In this document: positions 25,400 through 34,090 of the stretch, one piece after another | Layout: each line of letters opens with the position of its first letter | Position numbering within the stretch: position 1 is the first letter of the stretch | Origin: Mesorhizobium sp. | GTDB taxonomy: Bacteria; Pseudomonadota; Alphaproteobacteria; Rhizobiales; Rhizobiaceae | Direction of reading: 5' to 3' | DNA: 64,000 nt | Assembly (NCBI RefSeq): GCF_016793485.1 | Contig: NZ_JAEULZ010000019.1 | Span: 26,571 to 90,570 of the forward strand | The notes under the pieces: model-generated | What the model saw: the letters and a program-made list of their open reading frames with translations, nothing else | Databases searched by the model: none | Told to the model about the DNA's origin: nothing | Translations under genes and position numbers: made by a program

Positions 25400-25903
25400 A
25401 TGAAGAAGAGCGGTGACCCGGCCTACGACTTCCGCGCGGTAACCGAGGCCGATATGCCGTTGCTGTCGGCCTGGCTTGCCGAGCCGCACGTCGCCGAATG
25501 GTGGGACGATGCGGAAACGGAAGTCGCATCGATCCGTGACGCCATGGACAGCGACGAGACCGAGCCGCTGATCGTCGAGCTGGATGGTAGGCCGATCGCC
25601 TACCTCCAGAGCTACGATCCGCATCTTGAAGACGGACACCCCTACCAGGACCAGCCATTCGGGACGCTGGGCATCGACATCTCCATCGGACCGCCCGATC
25701 TGGTCGGCGCCGGTCACGGCTCGGCCATCGTCCGCGCTTTCGTGGACCTGCTGTTCGAGGAAGGCTGCCCTCGTGTCGTCATCGACCCGCATCCGGACAA
25801 TCTCCGCGCCATCCGCGCCTATGAGAAGGCGGGTTTCCGAACCTTCGACCGGCGCGATACGATCTATGGCCCAGCCGTGATGATGGCGCGCGACGCGGAA
25901 TGA
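25400..25903 (+). CDS. GNAT acetyltransferase, AAC(6')-like
   Basis: A 167-residue acetyl-CoA-dependent N-acetyltransferase resembling the aminoglycoside 6'-N-acetyltransferase/RimJ-like group. It has the early WLAEPHVAEWWDD segment, the acceptor-side strand PIAYLQSYDP, the acetyl-CoA-binding motif GAGHGSAIVRAF (about residues 107-118), then DPHPDNLRAIRAYEKAGF, the C-terminal motif B of the family. Although similar to resistance enzymes, such housekeeping-linked copies are common in rhizobia between hslV and hslU and the real substrate is unknown. It starts nine bases after the hslV stop, so it is likely in the same operon. Confidence 0.85.
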   Translation: MKKSGDPAYDFRAVTEADMPLLSAWLAEPHVAEWWDDAETEVASIRDAMDSDETEPLIVELDGRPIAYLQSYDPHLEDGHPYQDQPFGTLGIDISIGPPDLVGAGHGSAIVRAFVDLLFEEGCPRVVIDPHPDNLRAIRAYEKAGFRTFDRRDTIYGPAVMMARDAE

Positions 25904-25987
25904 TCCGGGCCGCATGGATTTCCATCCACCTGCCTCCGCTCCGCTGCTAGATTGAACCCCGATTGAGTCGGGACGGAGGGGATTGCC

Positions 25988-26587
25988 GTGACGGATCGGG
26001 GTACGACAGGTCTGGAGCCGCGTTGGGGGCTGGACTGGAAGGCCGGGTTGGTCGTGGCCGCCCTGCTGGTTGTCGCGCAGGCGCTCATCCTGCGTTGGCA
26101 GGGCCATGTCTGGATCTGCGAGTGCGGCTACGTAAAATTCTGGCACGGCGAACCGGTCAGTTCCGAAAACTCCCAGCACATCGCCGACTGGTACACCTTC
26201 TCGCACATCATCCACGGCTTCCTGTTCTACTGGCTGTTCTGGATGCTTTTCCGCCGCTCCACCGTCTGGACGCGCCTGTCCTTTGCCATCCTTCTCGAAG
26301 CCGCCTGGGAAATCCTCGAAAACAGCCCGATCATCATCAACCGCTACCGCGAGGCGACCATCTCGCTCGACTATTTCGGCGACTCGATCATCAATTCCGT
26401 CTCCGACACGCTGTGGATGGTTCTGGGCTTTTTCCTCGCCGCGCGGCTGCCGGTCTGGCTGACAATTGCGATCGGCATCTTCTTCGAGCTTTTTGTCGGG
26501 TGGATGATCCGCGACAACCTCACCCTCAACGTGCTGATGCTGGTCTACCCGATCGAGGCGGTGAAGGTCTGGCAGGGCGGCGGCTGA
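25988..26587 (+). CDS. DUF2585 (UPF0314) family membrane protein
   Basis: A 199-residue inner-membrane protein with five hydrophobic segments, matching the DUF2585 family of Rhizobiales. Conserved stretches are [11 protein letters not shown] (about residues 39-49), [20 protein letters not shown] (about 56-75, histidine-rich), [18 protein letters not shown] (about 102-119) and [11 protein letters not shown]. The clustered His, Glu and Arg residues in or near membrane segments suggest a metal or lipid-active site, but no function is established. It starts at GTG 25988 behind a GGAGGGG ribosome site; the gap to hslU is 118 bp. Confidence 0.82.
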   Translation: MTDRGTTGLEPRWGLDWKAGLVVAALLVVAQALILRWQGHVWICECGYVKFWHGEPVSSENSQHIADWYTFSHIIHGFLFYWLFWMLFRRSTVWTRLSFAILLEAAWEILENSPIIINRYREATISLDYFGDSIINSVSDTLWMVLGFFLAARLPVWLTIAIGIFFELFVGWMIRDNLTLNVLMLVYPIEAVKVWQGGG

Positions 26588-26640
26588 TCCCGCCTCACCA
26601 CTCGCGGTCCCGGCATGCGTGGCTCAGCCGGGCCGCCGAT

Positions 26641-26671
26641 CTTGTACGCGGCGTCAGGGCCCATACATAAG
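26641..26671 (+). promoter_or_regulatory. Candidate heat-shock (sigma-32) promoter of hslU
   Basis: CTTG at 26641, a 17-bp spacer, then CATACATAAG ending at 26671 approximates the alphaproteobacterial sigma-32 pattern (CTTG-N17-CYTATNTNNG) at most but not all positions. It lies 35 bp before the hslU start, so hslU could have its own heat-shock transcript. Motif-based only. Confidence 0.4.
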
Positions 26672-26705
26672 CGTCAACTTCCGTTCCAAGAGTACCTTTC
26701 CCCAC

Positions 26706-28016
26706 ATGGCTAGTTTTTTTCCCCGCGAAACCGTTTCCGAACTCGATCGCTTCATCATCGGCCAGAAGGACGCCAAGCGCGCCGTGGCCATTGCGCTGCG
26801 TAACCGCTGGCGCCGCCAGCAGCTCGAAGGGCAGATGCGCGAAGAGGTGATGCCAAAGAACATCCTGATGATCGGCCCGACGGGCGTCGGCAAGACCGAG
26901 ATCTCGCGCCGCCTCGCCAAGCTGGCCGGCGCGCCCTTCGTCAAGGTCGAAGCCACCAAGTTCACCGAGGTCGGCTATGTCGGCCGCGACGTCGAGCAGA
27001 TCATCCGCGATCTGGTCGAGATCGCCATCGTCCTCGTGCGCGAGAAGATGCGCGAAGGCGTAAAGGCGCGCGCCCACATCAACGCCGAGGAACGCGTGCT
27101 TGAGGCGCTGGTCGGCAAGACCGCCTCGCCGGCCACCCGCGATTCCTTCCGCAAGAAGCTGCGCGACGGCGAGCTCGACGACAAGGAAATCGAGATCGAG
27201 GTCGCCGACACCGGCACCGGCGGCATGCCCGGCTTCGACATTCCCGGCATGCCGGGCGGCAGCGTCGGGGTGCTGAACATCAACGACATGCTGCAGAAGG
27301 CGATGGGCGGCAAGCGCACCAAGACGCGCAAGACATCAGTCAAGGAATCCTACGACGTGCTGGTCAACGACGAGTCGGACAAGCTGCTCGACCAGGACGA
27401 GGTCGTCCGCCAGGCCCTGGAATCGACCGAGAATGACGGCATCGTCTTCCTCGACGAGATCGACAAGATCGCGGCGCGCTCCGGCGTCGTCGGTGGTCCT
27501 TCGCGCGAAGGCGTGCAGCGCGACCTGCTTCCGCTGGTCGAGGGCACGACGGTGGCCACCAAGTATGGCCCGGTGAAAACGGATCACATTCTGTTCATCG
27601 CGTCGGGCGCGTTCCACGTGTCCAAGCCGTCCGATCTGCTGCCCGAGCTTCAGGGCCGTTTGCCGATCCGTGTCGAGCTCCGCGCGCTGGAGAAGGACGA
27701 CTTCGTCCGCATCCTGACCGAGACCGAGGCGAGCCTGATCAAGCAGTATGTGGCGCTGATGCAGACCGAGGGTGTCACCCTCGATTTCACGGAAGACGCG
27801 ATAGACAGCCTCGCGCAGATAGCCGTCGACCTGAACGCCAATGTCGAGAATATCGGCGCTCGCCGGTTGCAGACCGTCATGGAACGGGTGCTCGACGACG
27901 TCTCCTTCGACGCGCCGGACCGCAACGGCACGACGGTCACCGTCGACGCCGCCTATGTCGAGAAGCATGTTGGCGACCTGTCACGGAACACAGATTTGTC
28001 GCGTTTCATCCTTTAA
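26706..28016 (+). CDS. hslU: HslUV protease ATPase subunit HslU (ClpY)
   Basis: AAA+ unfoldase that feeds substrates into HslV. The 436-residue protein has Walker [10 protein letters not shown] at residues 57-65, the pore loop region GYVGRDVE near residue 92, an inserted I-domain (about residues 110-240, including a glycine/proline-rich [12 protein letters not shown] stretch), Walker [10 protein letters not shown] near residue 250, the sensor/arginine segment [14 protein letters not shown], and the C-terminal docking tail ending LSRFIL that inserts into HslV. The ATG at 26706 gives the family-standard start; the open frame upstream to 26619 is not conserved-looking. Confidence 0.97.
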   Translation: MASFFPRETVSELDRFIIGQKDAKRAVAIALRNRWRRQQLEGQMREEVMPKNILMIGPTGVGKTEISRRLAKLAGAPFVKVEATKFTEVGYVGRDVEQIIRDLVEIAIVLVREKMREGVKARAHINAEERVLEALVGKTASPATRDSFRKKLRDGELDDKEIEIEVADTGTGGMPGFDIPGMPGGSVGVLNINDMLQKAMGGKRTKTRKTSVKESYDVLVNDESDKLLDQDEVVRQALESTENDGIVFLDEIDKIAARSGVVGGPSREGVQRDLLPLVEGTTVATKYGPVKTDHILFIASGAFHVSKPSDLLPELQGRLPIRVELRALEKDDFVRILTETEASLIKQYVALMQTEGVTLDFTEDAIDSLAQIAVDLNANVENIGARRLQTVMERVLDDVSFDAPDRNGTTVTVDAAYVEKHVGDLSRNTDLSRFIL

Positions 28017-28208
28017 AGGCACGACGGGCAGGGCGGCGCATGGGCAACAATGCGCTGCCGGGCCGCGCAGACGGGTGTGGCCGAATGGAAGCATCCGGCC
28101 ATCGCATGACCGGAGAGGCCGGGCGATTTTCGCCTTTCGCTCGACTCCGGCAGGAGCTTTGCCTAGTTTGCGCGGCAGTTTGAGGGGCAACCCTCGCGGG
28201 TGCGGCGG

Positions 28209-29192
28209 ATGATCAAGCGGGTATCTGATATGCAGGGGTGGTTCGCGCGGGCTTTTGTCGCCGCGCTTCTCGTTTTGGTCGGCGCGAGCTTCGCGTCCGC
28301 CACGGTTCTTGTCCCGCCCGGCAACCGCTCTGTCGAACAGCCCGGCGTCCCCGGCGCTTCGTCAAAGCGCACCAAGGCAGGCGGAACAACTTTCGAGGCG
28401 AAGTACCGCAAGGTTTACGCGTTGCTGAAGAACGACAAGAAGCTGCGCTCGAAGATCGTAAAGACCGCTGGCCAGTACGGCATCGACCCCATGCATATCG
28501 TCGGCGCCATCGTCGGCGAGCATACTTACAACGTCGACGCCTACGACCGGCTCCAGACCTATTACGTCAAGGCGGCCGCCTATCTGAACGCTGACCTGTC
28601 TTTCCAGTATGACGGCGAGGACGTCGACGATTTCGTGACACGTCCGCAATTCGCCGATTGCACGCAGTCGGACAGCTACGGCCTCTGGGCCTGCCGCGAG
28701 CGCGTCTGGGACAAGTCCTTCCGGGGCAAGAGCGTGGACGGCAAGGCGTTTCCGGACAACCGGTTCGCGGCCGTTTTCTTCCAGCCATACTATGCGGGCC
28801 AGACTTTTGGTCTCGGGCAGATGAGCCCGCTGACCGCCTTGCAGATGAGCGATCTCGTGAATCGGGTTTCCGGCCTGCCGAGATTGGATGCCGGCAAGCC
28901 GAACCAAGTCTACGAGACGATCATGGACCCGGACATCACGCTCAGCTACGTCGCTGCGACATTGAAAACGTCGATTGACGCCTATCGCGACATCGCCGGT
29001 TTCGACATCTCGCAGAACCCGGGGATCACGGCGACGCTTTACAATATCGGCAATCCGGAAGCCCGGGCCTCGGCGCTGAAGCGCGAGAACGACCAGCGCG
29101 CATCAAACGGCGAGGCGCCACGCTACCCCGAAGAGAACTATTACGGCTGGCTGGTCAACGAGAAGCTGCCCGAGCTGCAGGAGCTCTTTTAA
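28209..29192 (+). CDS. DUF1402 family secreted protein
   Basis: A roughly 327-residue protein of the Rhizobiales DUF1402 family. A signal peptide (hydrophobic stretch about residues 13-30, cut near ASFASA) sends it to the periplasm. The mature part has a GIDPMHIVGAIVGEH segment (a glutamate in a lysozyme-like helix), AGQTFGLGQMSPLTALQMSD and a PGITATLYNIGNP segment, which together recall lytic transglycosylase SLT domains; muralytic activity is therefore a reasonable but unproven guess. The start is ambiguous (GTG 28200, ATG 28209, ATG 28230). Its TAA shares bases with the convergent XRE gene's TAA. Confidence 0.8.
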   Translation: MIKRVSDMQGWFARAFVAALLVLVGASFASATVLVPPGNRSVEQPGVPGASSKRTKAGGTTFEAKYRKVYALLKNDKKLRSKIVKTAGQYGIDPMHIVGAIVGEHTYNVDAYDRLQTYYVKAAAYLNADLSFQYDGEDVDDFVTRPQFADCTQSDSYGLWACRERVWDKSFRGKSVDGKAFPDNRFAAVFFQPYYAGQTFGLGQMSPLTALQMSDLVNRVSGLPRLDAGKPNQVYETIMDPDITLSYVAATLKTSIDAYRDIAGFDISQNPGITATLYNIGNPEARASALKRENDQRASNGEAPRYPEENYYGWLVNEKLPELQELF

Positions 29193-29572
29193 TCGTCATA
29201 CCGCCTCGGCTCTTCGCGCGCCGATGGCGCGATCATTTCCAGAATCCTTGCGATCGTGTCCGCGTCCAGGCTTTCGATCCGCGCCGCCAGGATATTGGCC
29301 AGTTCCGTCGCCGAGGGCGACAGGCCGGACGTGTCGATGACGACCCTCGGATGCGACTGGCCGGCCAGCTTCAGCACCTCCTCGGCGTCGTCCCAGATGA
29401 TGTTGAAATAGCCGATGATCTTCTGCAGCAGCACCCATGTCGGCACGCCGCGCCGGCCATGTTCCAGCGCTGAGAGATAGGCGGCGCTGACGCCGATGGC
29501 CTCGGCCATCTCCTTCTGGCTGACGCCCTTTTGCCGGCGAAGCTCTCGAAGCCTTTCACCCAGCGGGGTCAT
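29189..29572 (-). CDS. XRE-family helix-turn-helix transcriptional regulator
   Basis: A 127-residue DNA-binding protein. The lambda-repressor-like HTH spans about residues 5-60, with QKEMAEAIGVSAAYLSALEHG as the two recognition helices, as in many alphaproteobacterial XRE regulators. The second half (residues 65-127) is a helical region with DLSPSATELANILAARI-like character and no ligand domain known to me. It overlaps the Smr gene start by ATGA (29569-29572) and so is co-translated with Smr and mltA; its targets are unknown. Convergent with DUF1402, sharing TTAA at the stops. Confidence 0.87.
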   Translation of the reverse strand: MTPLGERLRELRRQKGVSQKEMAEAIGVSAAYLSALEHGRRGVPTWVLLQKIIGYFNIIWDDAEEVLKLAGQSHPRVVIDTSGLSPSATELANILAARIESLDADTIARILEMIAPSAREEPRRYDD

Positions 29573-30099
29573 GGCCTTTTCCTCAGGCGAACATAAAGCG
29601 CGCCGTCGCCGCCATGATGCCGCGCCGAAACATCATGGCTGGAAACCAGAGTTCGGAAGGGCGGGGTCGACAGCCATGCCGGTACCTGTCGACGCAGAAC
29701 GCCGTCGCCGCCGGACGAGAAACCCTTGCCGGTGATGATCAGCACGAACCGGATATCGCTGGCCTGCGCCCGCTGCAGAAACGAGAGCAGCAGGCCATAG
29801 GCCTCGCTCTGCGTCATCCCGTGCAGATCGACGCGTCCTTCGATCGGCAGCTTTCCACGGGACAGTTTTGTCAGTGTCGGCCGGTCCAGCGCCGGAGTGA
29901 CGGACAAACGTTTTGGCGGCGCTGGCGGTGCTTCAAGGGGTTTCGCCATCGCCGAGGCGGCGGGCATCTTGTCGTCCGATGCCGGTTTCGGCGGATCGTC
30001 CTCGGTCACTTTGCGCTTCTTCAGGGGCGTCGTGGATTTCGCCACCAGCGTCCACAGAACGCGATCGTCTTCGGTCAGCGTCTTCGACTGCCGGCTCAT
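29569..30099 (-). CDS. Smr/MutS2-type domain protein
   Basis: A 176-residue protein with an Smr (small MutS-related) endonuclease domain in its C-terminal half: VDLHGMTQSEAYGLLLSFL (about residues 91-109, containing the DLHG motif) and LIITGKGFSSGGDGVLRRQVP (about 122-140, the TGxG motif). The N-terminal half is basic and Pro/Ala-rich and probably flexible. Smr domains nick DNA or cleave RNA in ribosome rescue; the role here is not established. ATGA overlaps link it to the mltA gene upstream and the XRE gene downstream. Confidence 0.88.
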   Translation of the reverse strand: MSRQSKTLTEDDRVLWTLVAKSTTPLKKRKVTEDDPPKPASDDKMPAASAMAKPLEAPPAPPKRLSVTPALDRPTLTKLSRGKLPIEGRVDLHGMTQSEAYGLLLSFLQRAQASDIRFVLIITGKGFSSGGDGVLRRQVPAWLSTPPFRTLVSSHDVSARHHGGDGALYVRLRKRP

Positions 30100-31211
30100 C
30101 GCGAACCGCCTTCGACCAGAGGCCGGGGCAGGAGGGCGTAAAAGTCGGCTGGATGGCGTATGCCACCGGCGATCGATCCCGCCGCGTCTCCCGACCCGGC
30201 GAAGAGATCGCCCCGCGCCGGTCCGACAATCGCTGAGCCCGTGTCCTGGGCAATCATCAACCGACGAAAGCCTTCGCCGCCGAAGGCGGTGAGCGACGGC
30301 GCGTCGATATGAAACGGCGTCCCGAACGTATGCAGCAGGCGATCCACCGCCACTGAACGACTAGGCGTAAGGGGCACCTTGGCCGCGGCGATGGGGCCGA
30401 GTTCGGGATCCTCTACAGGAGCCTCGCGGAAGAAGATGTAAGAACGGTTCCGCCACATGATCTCGTCCTGGCGATGTGGATTCGCCGCCAGCCATGCGCG
30501 TATGGACTGCATGGTGACCTTTTCCAGCGGAATCTCTCCGAGGTCGGCAAGCACCCTGCCAATTCCGGTAAACTGCTGGCCGCTTTTGGCCGCATAGGTT
30601 ACGCGACGCAGCGTTCCGTCCGTCATCCGCAATTGCGCGGCACCTTGTACGTGAATGAAGAAAGCGTCGACGCGGGACGCCAACCAGGCGATCTCCAGCC
30701 CTTTGCCGGCAAGTGCGCCGCGTTCAATGGCTTCCCGGTCGAAATACTCGACAGGACCATTGTCGGTCGTGCGTCCAAAAGCCAGGTAGGGGTCCAAGCC
30801 GGGCGGCCTGTTCGTCTCATCGATGTCGATCAGATCGTCTGGGCGCGACAGAAGCGGAACGGTGAAGGCCTCGGTTCTCATCCTCGAGGCCTCGACAACA
30901 GGTTCGTAGAATCCGGTTACGAAACCGTGCTCGGCCTGTTCCGGAAGAACGCGAGCCGGAACGAAATGCCTCTCGAAAAACGCCCTTGCCGAAGCATTGT
31001 CTGATGCGGGTGTTTCACGTGAATCGCTGTAGGCTCGGGCAAAACTGTCGAACGCCACGCCCATCGATCCGCTGCGATAGGGTTTCGTCAGGACGTAAAA
31101 GGCCGAGCGGCGGAAGGCCTCGAAAGCCGGAAGCTGATTGTCGTCCTTCCAGCCCGGCAGGTCGGAAAAGGAAACAGGCCTGAAGAGCGGAGAAAGCGGC
31201 ACGGTGCTCAT
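30096..31211 (-). CDS. mltA: Membrane-bound lytic murein transglycosylase A (MltA)
   Basis: Peptidoglycan-cleaving transglycosylase that makes 1,6-anhydromuropeptides. The 371-residue protein contains the MltA domain (FYEPVVEASR near residue 108 through FFIHVQGAAQLRMTDG near residue 190) and the C-terminal 3D domain with IAQDTGSAIVGPARGDLF, which carries the catalytic aspartate. No signal peptide or lipobox is visible at the annotated N-terminus (MSTVPLSPLFRPVSF), unlike E. coli MltA, so export is unclear. It is coupled to Smr by ATGA. A parS-like site lies within the gene at 31011-31026. Confidence 0.9.
   Translation of the reverse strand: MSTVPLSPLFRPVSFSDLPGWKDDNQLPAFEAFRRSAFYVLTKPYRSGSMGVAFDSFARAYSDSRETPASDNASARAFFERHFVPARVLPEQAEHGFVTGFYEPVVEASRMRTEAFTVPLLSRPDDLIDIDETNRPPGLDPYLAFGRTTDNGPVEYFDREAIERGALAGKGLEIAWLASRVDAFFIHVQGAAQLRMTDGTLRRVTYAAKSGQQFTGIGRVLADLGEIPLEKVTMQSIRAWLAANPHRQDEIMWRNRSYIFFREAPVEDPELGPIAAAKVPLTPSRSVAVDRLLHTFGTPFHIDAPSLTAFGGEGFRRLMIAQDTGSAIVGPARGDLFAGSGDAAGSIAGGIRHPADFYALLPRPLVEGGSR
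31011..31026. promoter_or_regulatory. parS: parS-like ParB-binding site inside mltA
   Basis: TGTTTCACGTGAATCG matches the parS consensus TGTTTCACGTGAAACA at 14 of 16 positions, including the whole central TTTCACGTGAA. It lies in the mltA coding region, about 6 kb left of the predicted origin, whereas parA/parB are on the right. Mismatches are in the right arm only. Confidence 0.6.
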
Positions 31212-31234
31212 TCACGCGCGCCTCGCAAGGGAAT

Positions 31235-31942
31235 TCAGTCTTCCTCTTCGGTCGCGACCAGCTTCCAGTTCGGGTCCTTGGAGCGCGTATCGCGAGCGAA
31301 GGTCCAGACGTCCTTCACTTCCGCCACCGTCTCGGGGTCGCCGTCGATGACCTCGCCGGCCTTGTCGCGCGTCGCCGAAATCAGCTCGCTGACGATACGG
31401 AGCGTGACATGAGCCTCGCTTCCCTTCATCTCCGCGCCGACGATATTGATCTTGTCGATGCCGACAAAAGACGACTGCACTTTTTCCGACCGACCTTCCC
31501 GGTCGGCGATCGCTGCGACGAAACCGTCGAAAACCTCCCGCGACAGAAGGTTCTTCAGCGTCTTGCGGTCGCCGTCGGCATAAGCCATCACGATCATCTC
31601 ATAGGCCATCTTGGCGCCATCGACGAAGGTCTTCGGCTCAAACGTCGGATCGGCGTCCCTGATCGCGCGCAGCCCCTTGTTCAGGTCGCTTCCTGGCTTT
31701 TCGAATGCGTCGATCGAGGCATAGACATCCTCTTTCTCGTCGTCGGAGGCGCGTTTGGCGCGCGGCAGCGAAACAACATTCTCGGACTTGGCCGGGGCAT
31801 CTTTTGCAGCACGTCCGGCGGTATAGGGATCAAACGGAGGACGCTCGTTGCCGGTGCGACGACCAAGCACATTCCGCAGCTGGAAGAAGATCACCACAGC
31901 GGCGATGAGGAAAAAAATCGTGCCAAAGTCGAAAAATTCCAT
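31235..31942 (-). CDS. Tim44/TimA-like membrane-anchored protein
   Basis: A 235-residue protein with one N-terminal hydrophobic anchor (about residues 5-22, FDFGTIFFLIAAVVIFF) followed by a charged linker and a C-terminal Tim44-like domain (about residues 95-235, including YEMIVMAYADGDRKTL, NIVGAEMKGSEAHVTLRI and VWTFARDTRSKDPNWKL). Bacterial homologues (TimA) are inner-membrane proteins with roles inferred in membrane-protein assembly. The start at 31942 was chosen because MEFFDFGTIFF is the family-standard N-terminus; the open frame extends to 32023. It lies just upstream of mltA, with 23 bp between, and diverges from fxsA. Confidence 0.9.
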   Translation of the reverse strand: MEFFDFGTIFFLIAAVVIFFQLRNVLGRRTGNERPPFDPYTAGRAAKDAPAKSENVVSLPRAKRASDDEKEDVYASIDAFEKPGSDLNKGLRAIRDADPTFEPKTFVDGAKMAYEMIVMAYADGDRKTLKNLLSREVFDGFVAAIADREGRSEKVQSSFVGIDKINIVGAEMKGSEAHVTLRIVSELISATRDKAGEVIDGDPETVAEVKDVWTFARDTRSKDPNWKLVATEEED

Positions 31943-32111
31943 GTCTTCCGCCAAGGACCCTTGTTTCCGGCCGTCCGCCAAGCAGGCTTCAATTCCTGCA
32001 TATAGACCGCACGATGCGATCATTCAAATCAGGGCCTGAATACCTATTTAACATGTAATAAGCCAGCGGCATGGCATTTGCCCGCCCTAACAAGGTTTTG
32101 AAGACCCCGAC

Positions 32112-32609
32112 ATGAGATTTCCGCTCATCCCGCTTTTCGTCCTGGCGCTTCCGTTCATCGAGATCGCGGGTTTCGTCATCGTCGGCAAGCAGATCGGTGT
32201 TCTGGCGACGCTGGGCCTCGTGGTCGCGGCAGCAGTGCTCGGCATGATCCTGCTTCGCGTCCAGGGGTTCGGCGTCATGACGAGAATCCGCAAGGAACTC
32301 GACGCGGGACGCGATCCGGGTCGTGAACTCGCAAATGGCGTCATGATCATACTGGCCGGAGTTCTTTTGCTCATTCCCGGCTTTTTCACCGACATTATCG
32401 GACTGCTGCTTTTTCTGCCGCCGGTTCGCACGCTGGCCTGGGGGTTTCTCAGCAAGCGCATGGTGTTTTCGAGCGCCGGTTTCAGCGGTTTCAACGGCAC
32501 CACCCGCCAGCGGGGAACGACCATCGATCTCGATGCCGATGAATATAGCCATGACCCAAAGGCGCGGCCCCGCACCGATTCGCCCTGGAGCCAGATCGAC
32601 AAGGACTGA
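32112..32609 (+). CDS. fxsA: FxsA family membrane protein
   Basis: A 165-residue inner-membrane protein with four hydrophobic segments and the FxsA layout: an N-terminal FVLALPFIEIAGFVIVG segment, IGVLATLGLVVAAAVLGM, then the glycine/proline turn LLLIPGFFTDIIGLLLFLPPVR (about residues 80-101), which is the family signature. FxsA was found in E. coli as a suppressor of F-exclusion of phage T7; its normal role is unknown. The C-terminal 40 residues are charged and probably cytoplasmic. It is divergent from the Tim44-like gene and precedes secB. Confidence 0.9.
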   Translation: MRFPLIPLFVLALPFIEIAGFVIVGKQIGVLATLGLVVAAAVLGMILLRVQGFGVMTRIRKELDAGRDPGRELANGVMIILAGVLLLIPGFFTDIIGLLLFLPPVRTLAWGFLSKRMVFSSAGFSGFNGTTRQRGTTIDLDADEYSHDPKARPRTDSPWSQIDKD

Positions 32610-32751
32610 GCTGGGAGGCCGGCGCCCCCCGGCTTGGCTCGATCGGACGCTGTCTGGCCCAACCTTGTCTTGCCGAACCCACCATGCTAGCCAACGCCCG
32701 ATTTAAAAACCGGGCCGGATAACGGCTCCACGACATGAGGACTCGGGCTCC

Positions 32752-33249
32752 ATGGCCAATGAAGACAATGCGGCAGCAGCCGGCGCGAACGGAAACGGCG
32801 GAGCCAAGCAGTCGCTGAGCGTGCTCGCGCAGTATGTGAAGGATCTCTCCTTCGAAAGCCCCGGCGCGCCGAATTCCCTGCGCGGCCGCGACAAGGCCCC
32901 GGGCATCGCCATCAATGTCAACGTCAACGCCAATCCGCTCTCGGACAAGGAATTCGACGTCAACCTGACGCTGACGGCCAAGGCTTCCTTCGAAAAGGAC
33001 GTGCTCTTCAACGTCGAGCTGGTCTATGGCGGCGTCTTCCGGATCGAAGGCTTCCCACAGGAGCACATGCTGCCGCTGCTCTTCATCGAGTGCCCGCGGC
33101 TGCTCTTCCCGTTCGCGCGCCAGATCATCGCAGAGGCGACCCGCAACGGCGGCTTCCCTCCGCTGATGCTTGATCCCATCGACTTTGCGCAGATGTTCCA
33201 GCAGAAGCTGGCTGAAGATCAGGCAAAGGCCAAGGTTCAGGTCAGCTAA
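32752..33249 (+). CDS. secB: Protein-export chaperone SecB
   Basis: Cytoplasmic tetrameric chaperone that keeps exported proteins unfolded and passes them to SecA. The 165-residue product has an alanine/asparagine-rich N-terminus, [13 protein letters not shown] near residue 30, [10 protein letters not shown] near residue 52, [13 protein letters not shown] near residue 88, [32 protein letters not shown] (quoted in parts: [11 protein letters not shown], then [10 protein letters not shown]) from about residue 110, and a charged tail, all standard for alphaproteobacterial SecB. It is convergent with dnaQ; the stops are only a few bases apart. Confidence 0.96.
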   Translation: MANEDNAAAAGANGNGGAKQSLSVLAQYVKDLSFESPGAPNSLRGRDKAPGIAINVNVNANPLSDKEFDVNLTLTAKASFEKDVLFNVELVYGGVFRIEGFPQEHMLPLLFIECPRLLFPFARQIIAEATRNGGFPPLMLDPIDFAQMFQQKLAEDQAKAKVQVS

Positions 33250-33252
33250 TGA

Positions 33253-34002
33253 TCAGCGCTCGGCGACGGAGCCGAGTGCTTCCCGGTTCTCTAGCACCGG
33301 TCCGGGCTGATCCAGCTTCAGCCACAAGGCTTTTTCGCCGAGCTCCCTGACGAGCCCGGCGTGCGCGGATATTTCCAGCTCTGTAAGCCGGGGCGTCAGC
33401 GGAACAGGCCGCTGGCGCACGGTGATCTGAATGATCGATGTCTCGACCACCGTCGTCGTTGAGACGACCGTTTCCAGACCCAGCGCAGCCTGCTTGCCGC
33501 CGATCAGCTCAATATAGACTTCAGCCAGCAACTCCGAATCAAGCAGCGCGCCGTGCTTGGTGCGCCGGCTGTTGTCGATGCCATAGCGCCGGCAGAGCGC
33601 ATCGAGCGAGTTCGGCCCCATCGGGTGACGGCGCTTGGCGATCGCAAGCGTGTCGATCACGCGGGCCCGATCGACTTCCGGGTGCCCGAGCCTGCCGAAT
33701 TCGGCGTTGATGAAGGCAATGTCGAAGCCGGCATTGTGCGCCACCAGATGGGCGCCATCGATGAACTCCAGGAACTCGTCGACAACTTCGGGGAATGTGG
33801 GCTTGCCGACGAGGTCCGCCGCGCTGATCCCATGGACGGCTTGTGCCTCGGGATTTATCGCCCGGTTCTGCGGATTGATGTACTTGTGGAAGGTCCTGCC
33901 CGTCGGAAAACGATTGACGAGTTCGATCCCGCCCAGCTCGATGACACGGTCATCGCGCGAGTCCAGTCCGGTCGTTTCCGTATCGAAGACGATTTCCCGC
34001 AT
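33253..34002 (-). CDS. dnaQ: DNA polymerase III epsilon subunit DnaQ
   Basis: 3'-5' proofreading exonuclease of the replicative polymerase. The 249-residue protein has the DEDDh exonuclease motifs: DTETTGL near residue 7 (Exo I), HNAGFDIAFINAE near residue 100 (Exo II) and HGALLDSELLAEVY near residue 162 (Exo III). The C-terminal 60 residues carry the short region that would contact the polymerase alpha subunit. I chose the ATG at 34002 (MREIVFDTETTG), the family-standard start; the frame is open to 34056. The order dnaQ-coaE-aroE-maf-ppsR leftward of hemE is typical of rhizobia near the origin. Confidence 0.95.
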   Translation of the reverse strand: MREIVFDTETTGLDSRDDRVIELGGIELVNRFPTGRTFHKYINPQNRAINPEAQAVHGISAADLVGKPTFPEVVDEFLEFIDGAHLVAHNAGFDIAFINAEFGRLGHPEVDRARVIDTLAIAKRRHPMGPNSLDALCRRYGIDNSRRTKHGALLDSELLAEVYIELIGGKQAALGLETVVSTTTVVETSIIQITVRQRPVPLTPRLTELEISAHAGLVRELGEKALWLKLDQPGPVLENREALGSVAER

Positions 34003-34090
34003 CGAATCAAAGTCTCGTTGATCGACAAGCATGCAGGTGCCCGCCGCATGTCGCAAGGCAGCTTTGGTTTTCTGCCGGGGAGAAGGTGGA

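Noticed and set aside
32044-32060. CtrA-like TTAA half-site pair upstream of fxsA
   Set aside because: Only one half (TTAA) is present; the second at seven-base spacing reads TAAG, so it does not meet the TTAA-N7-TTAA pattern.
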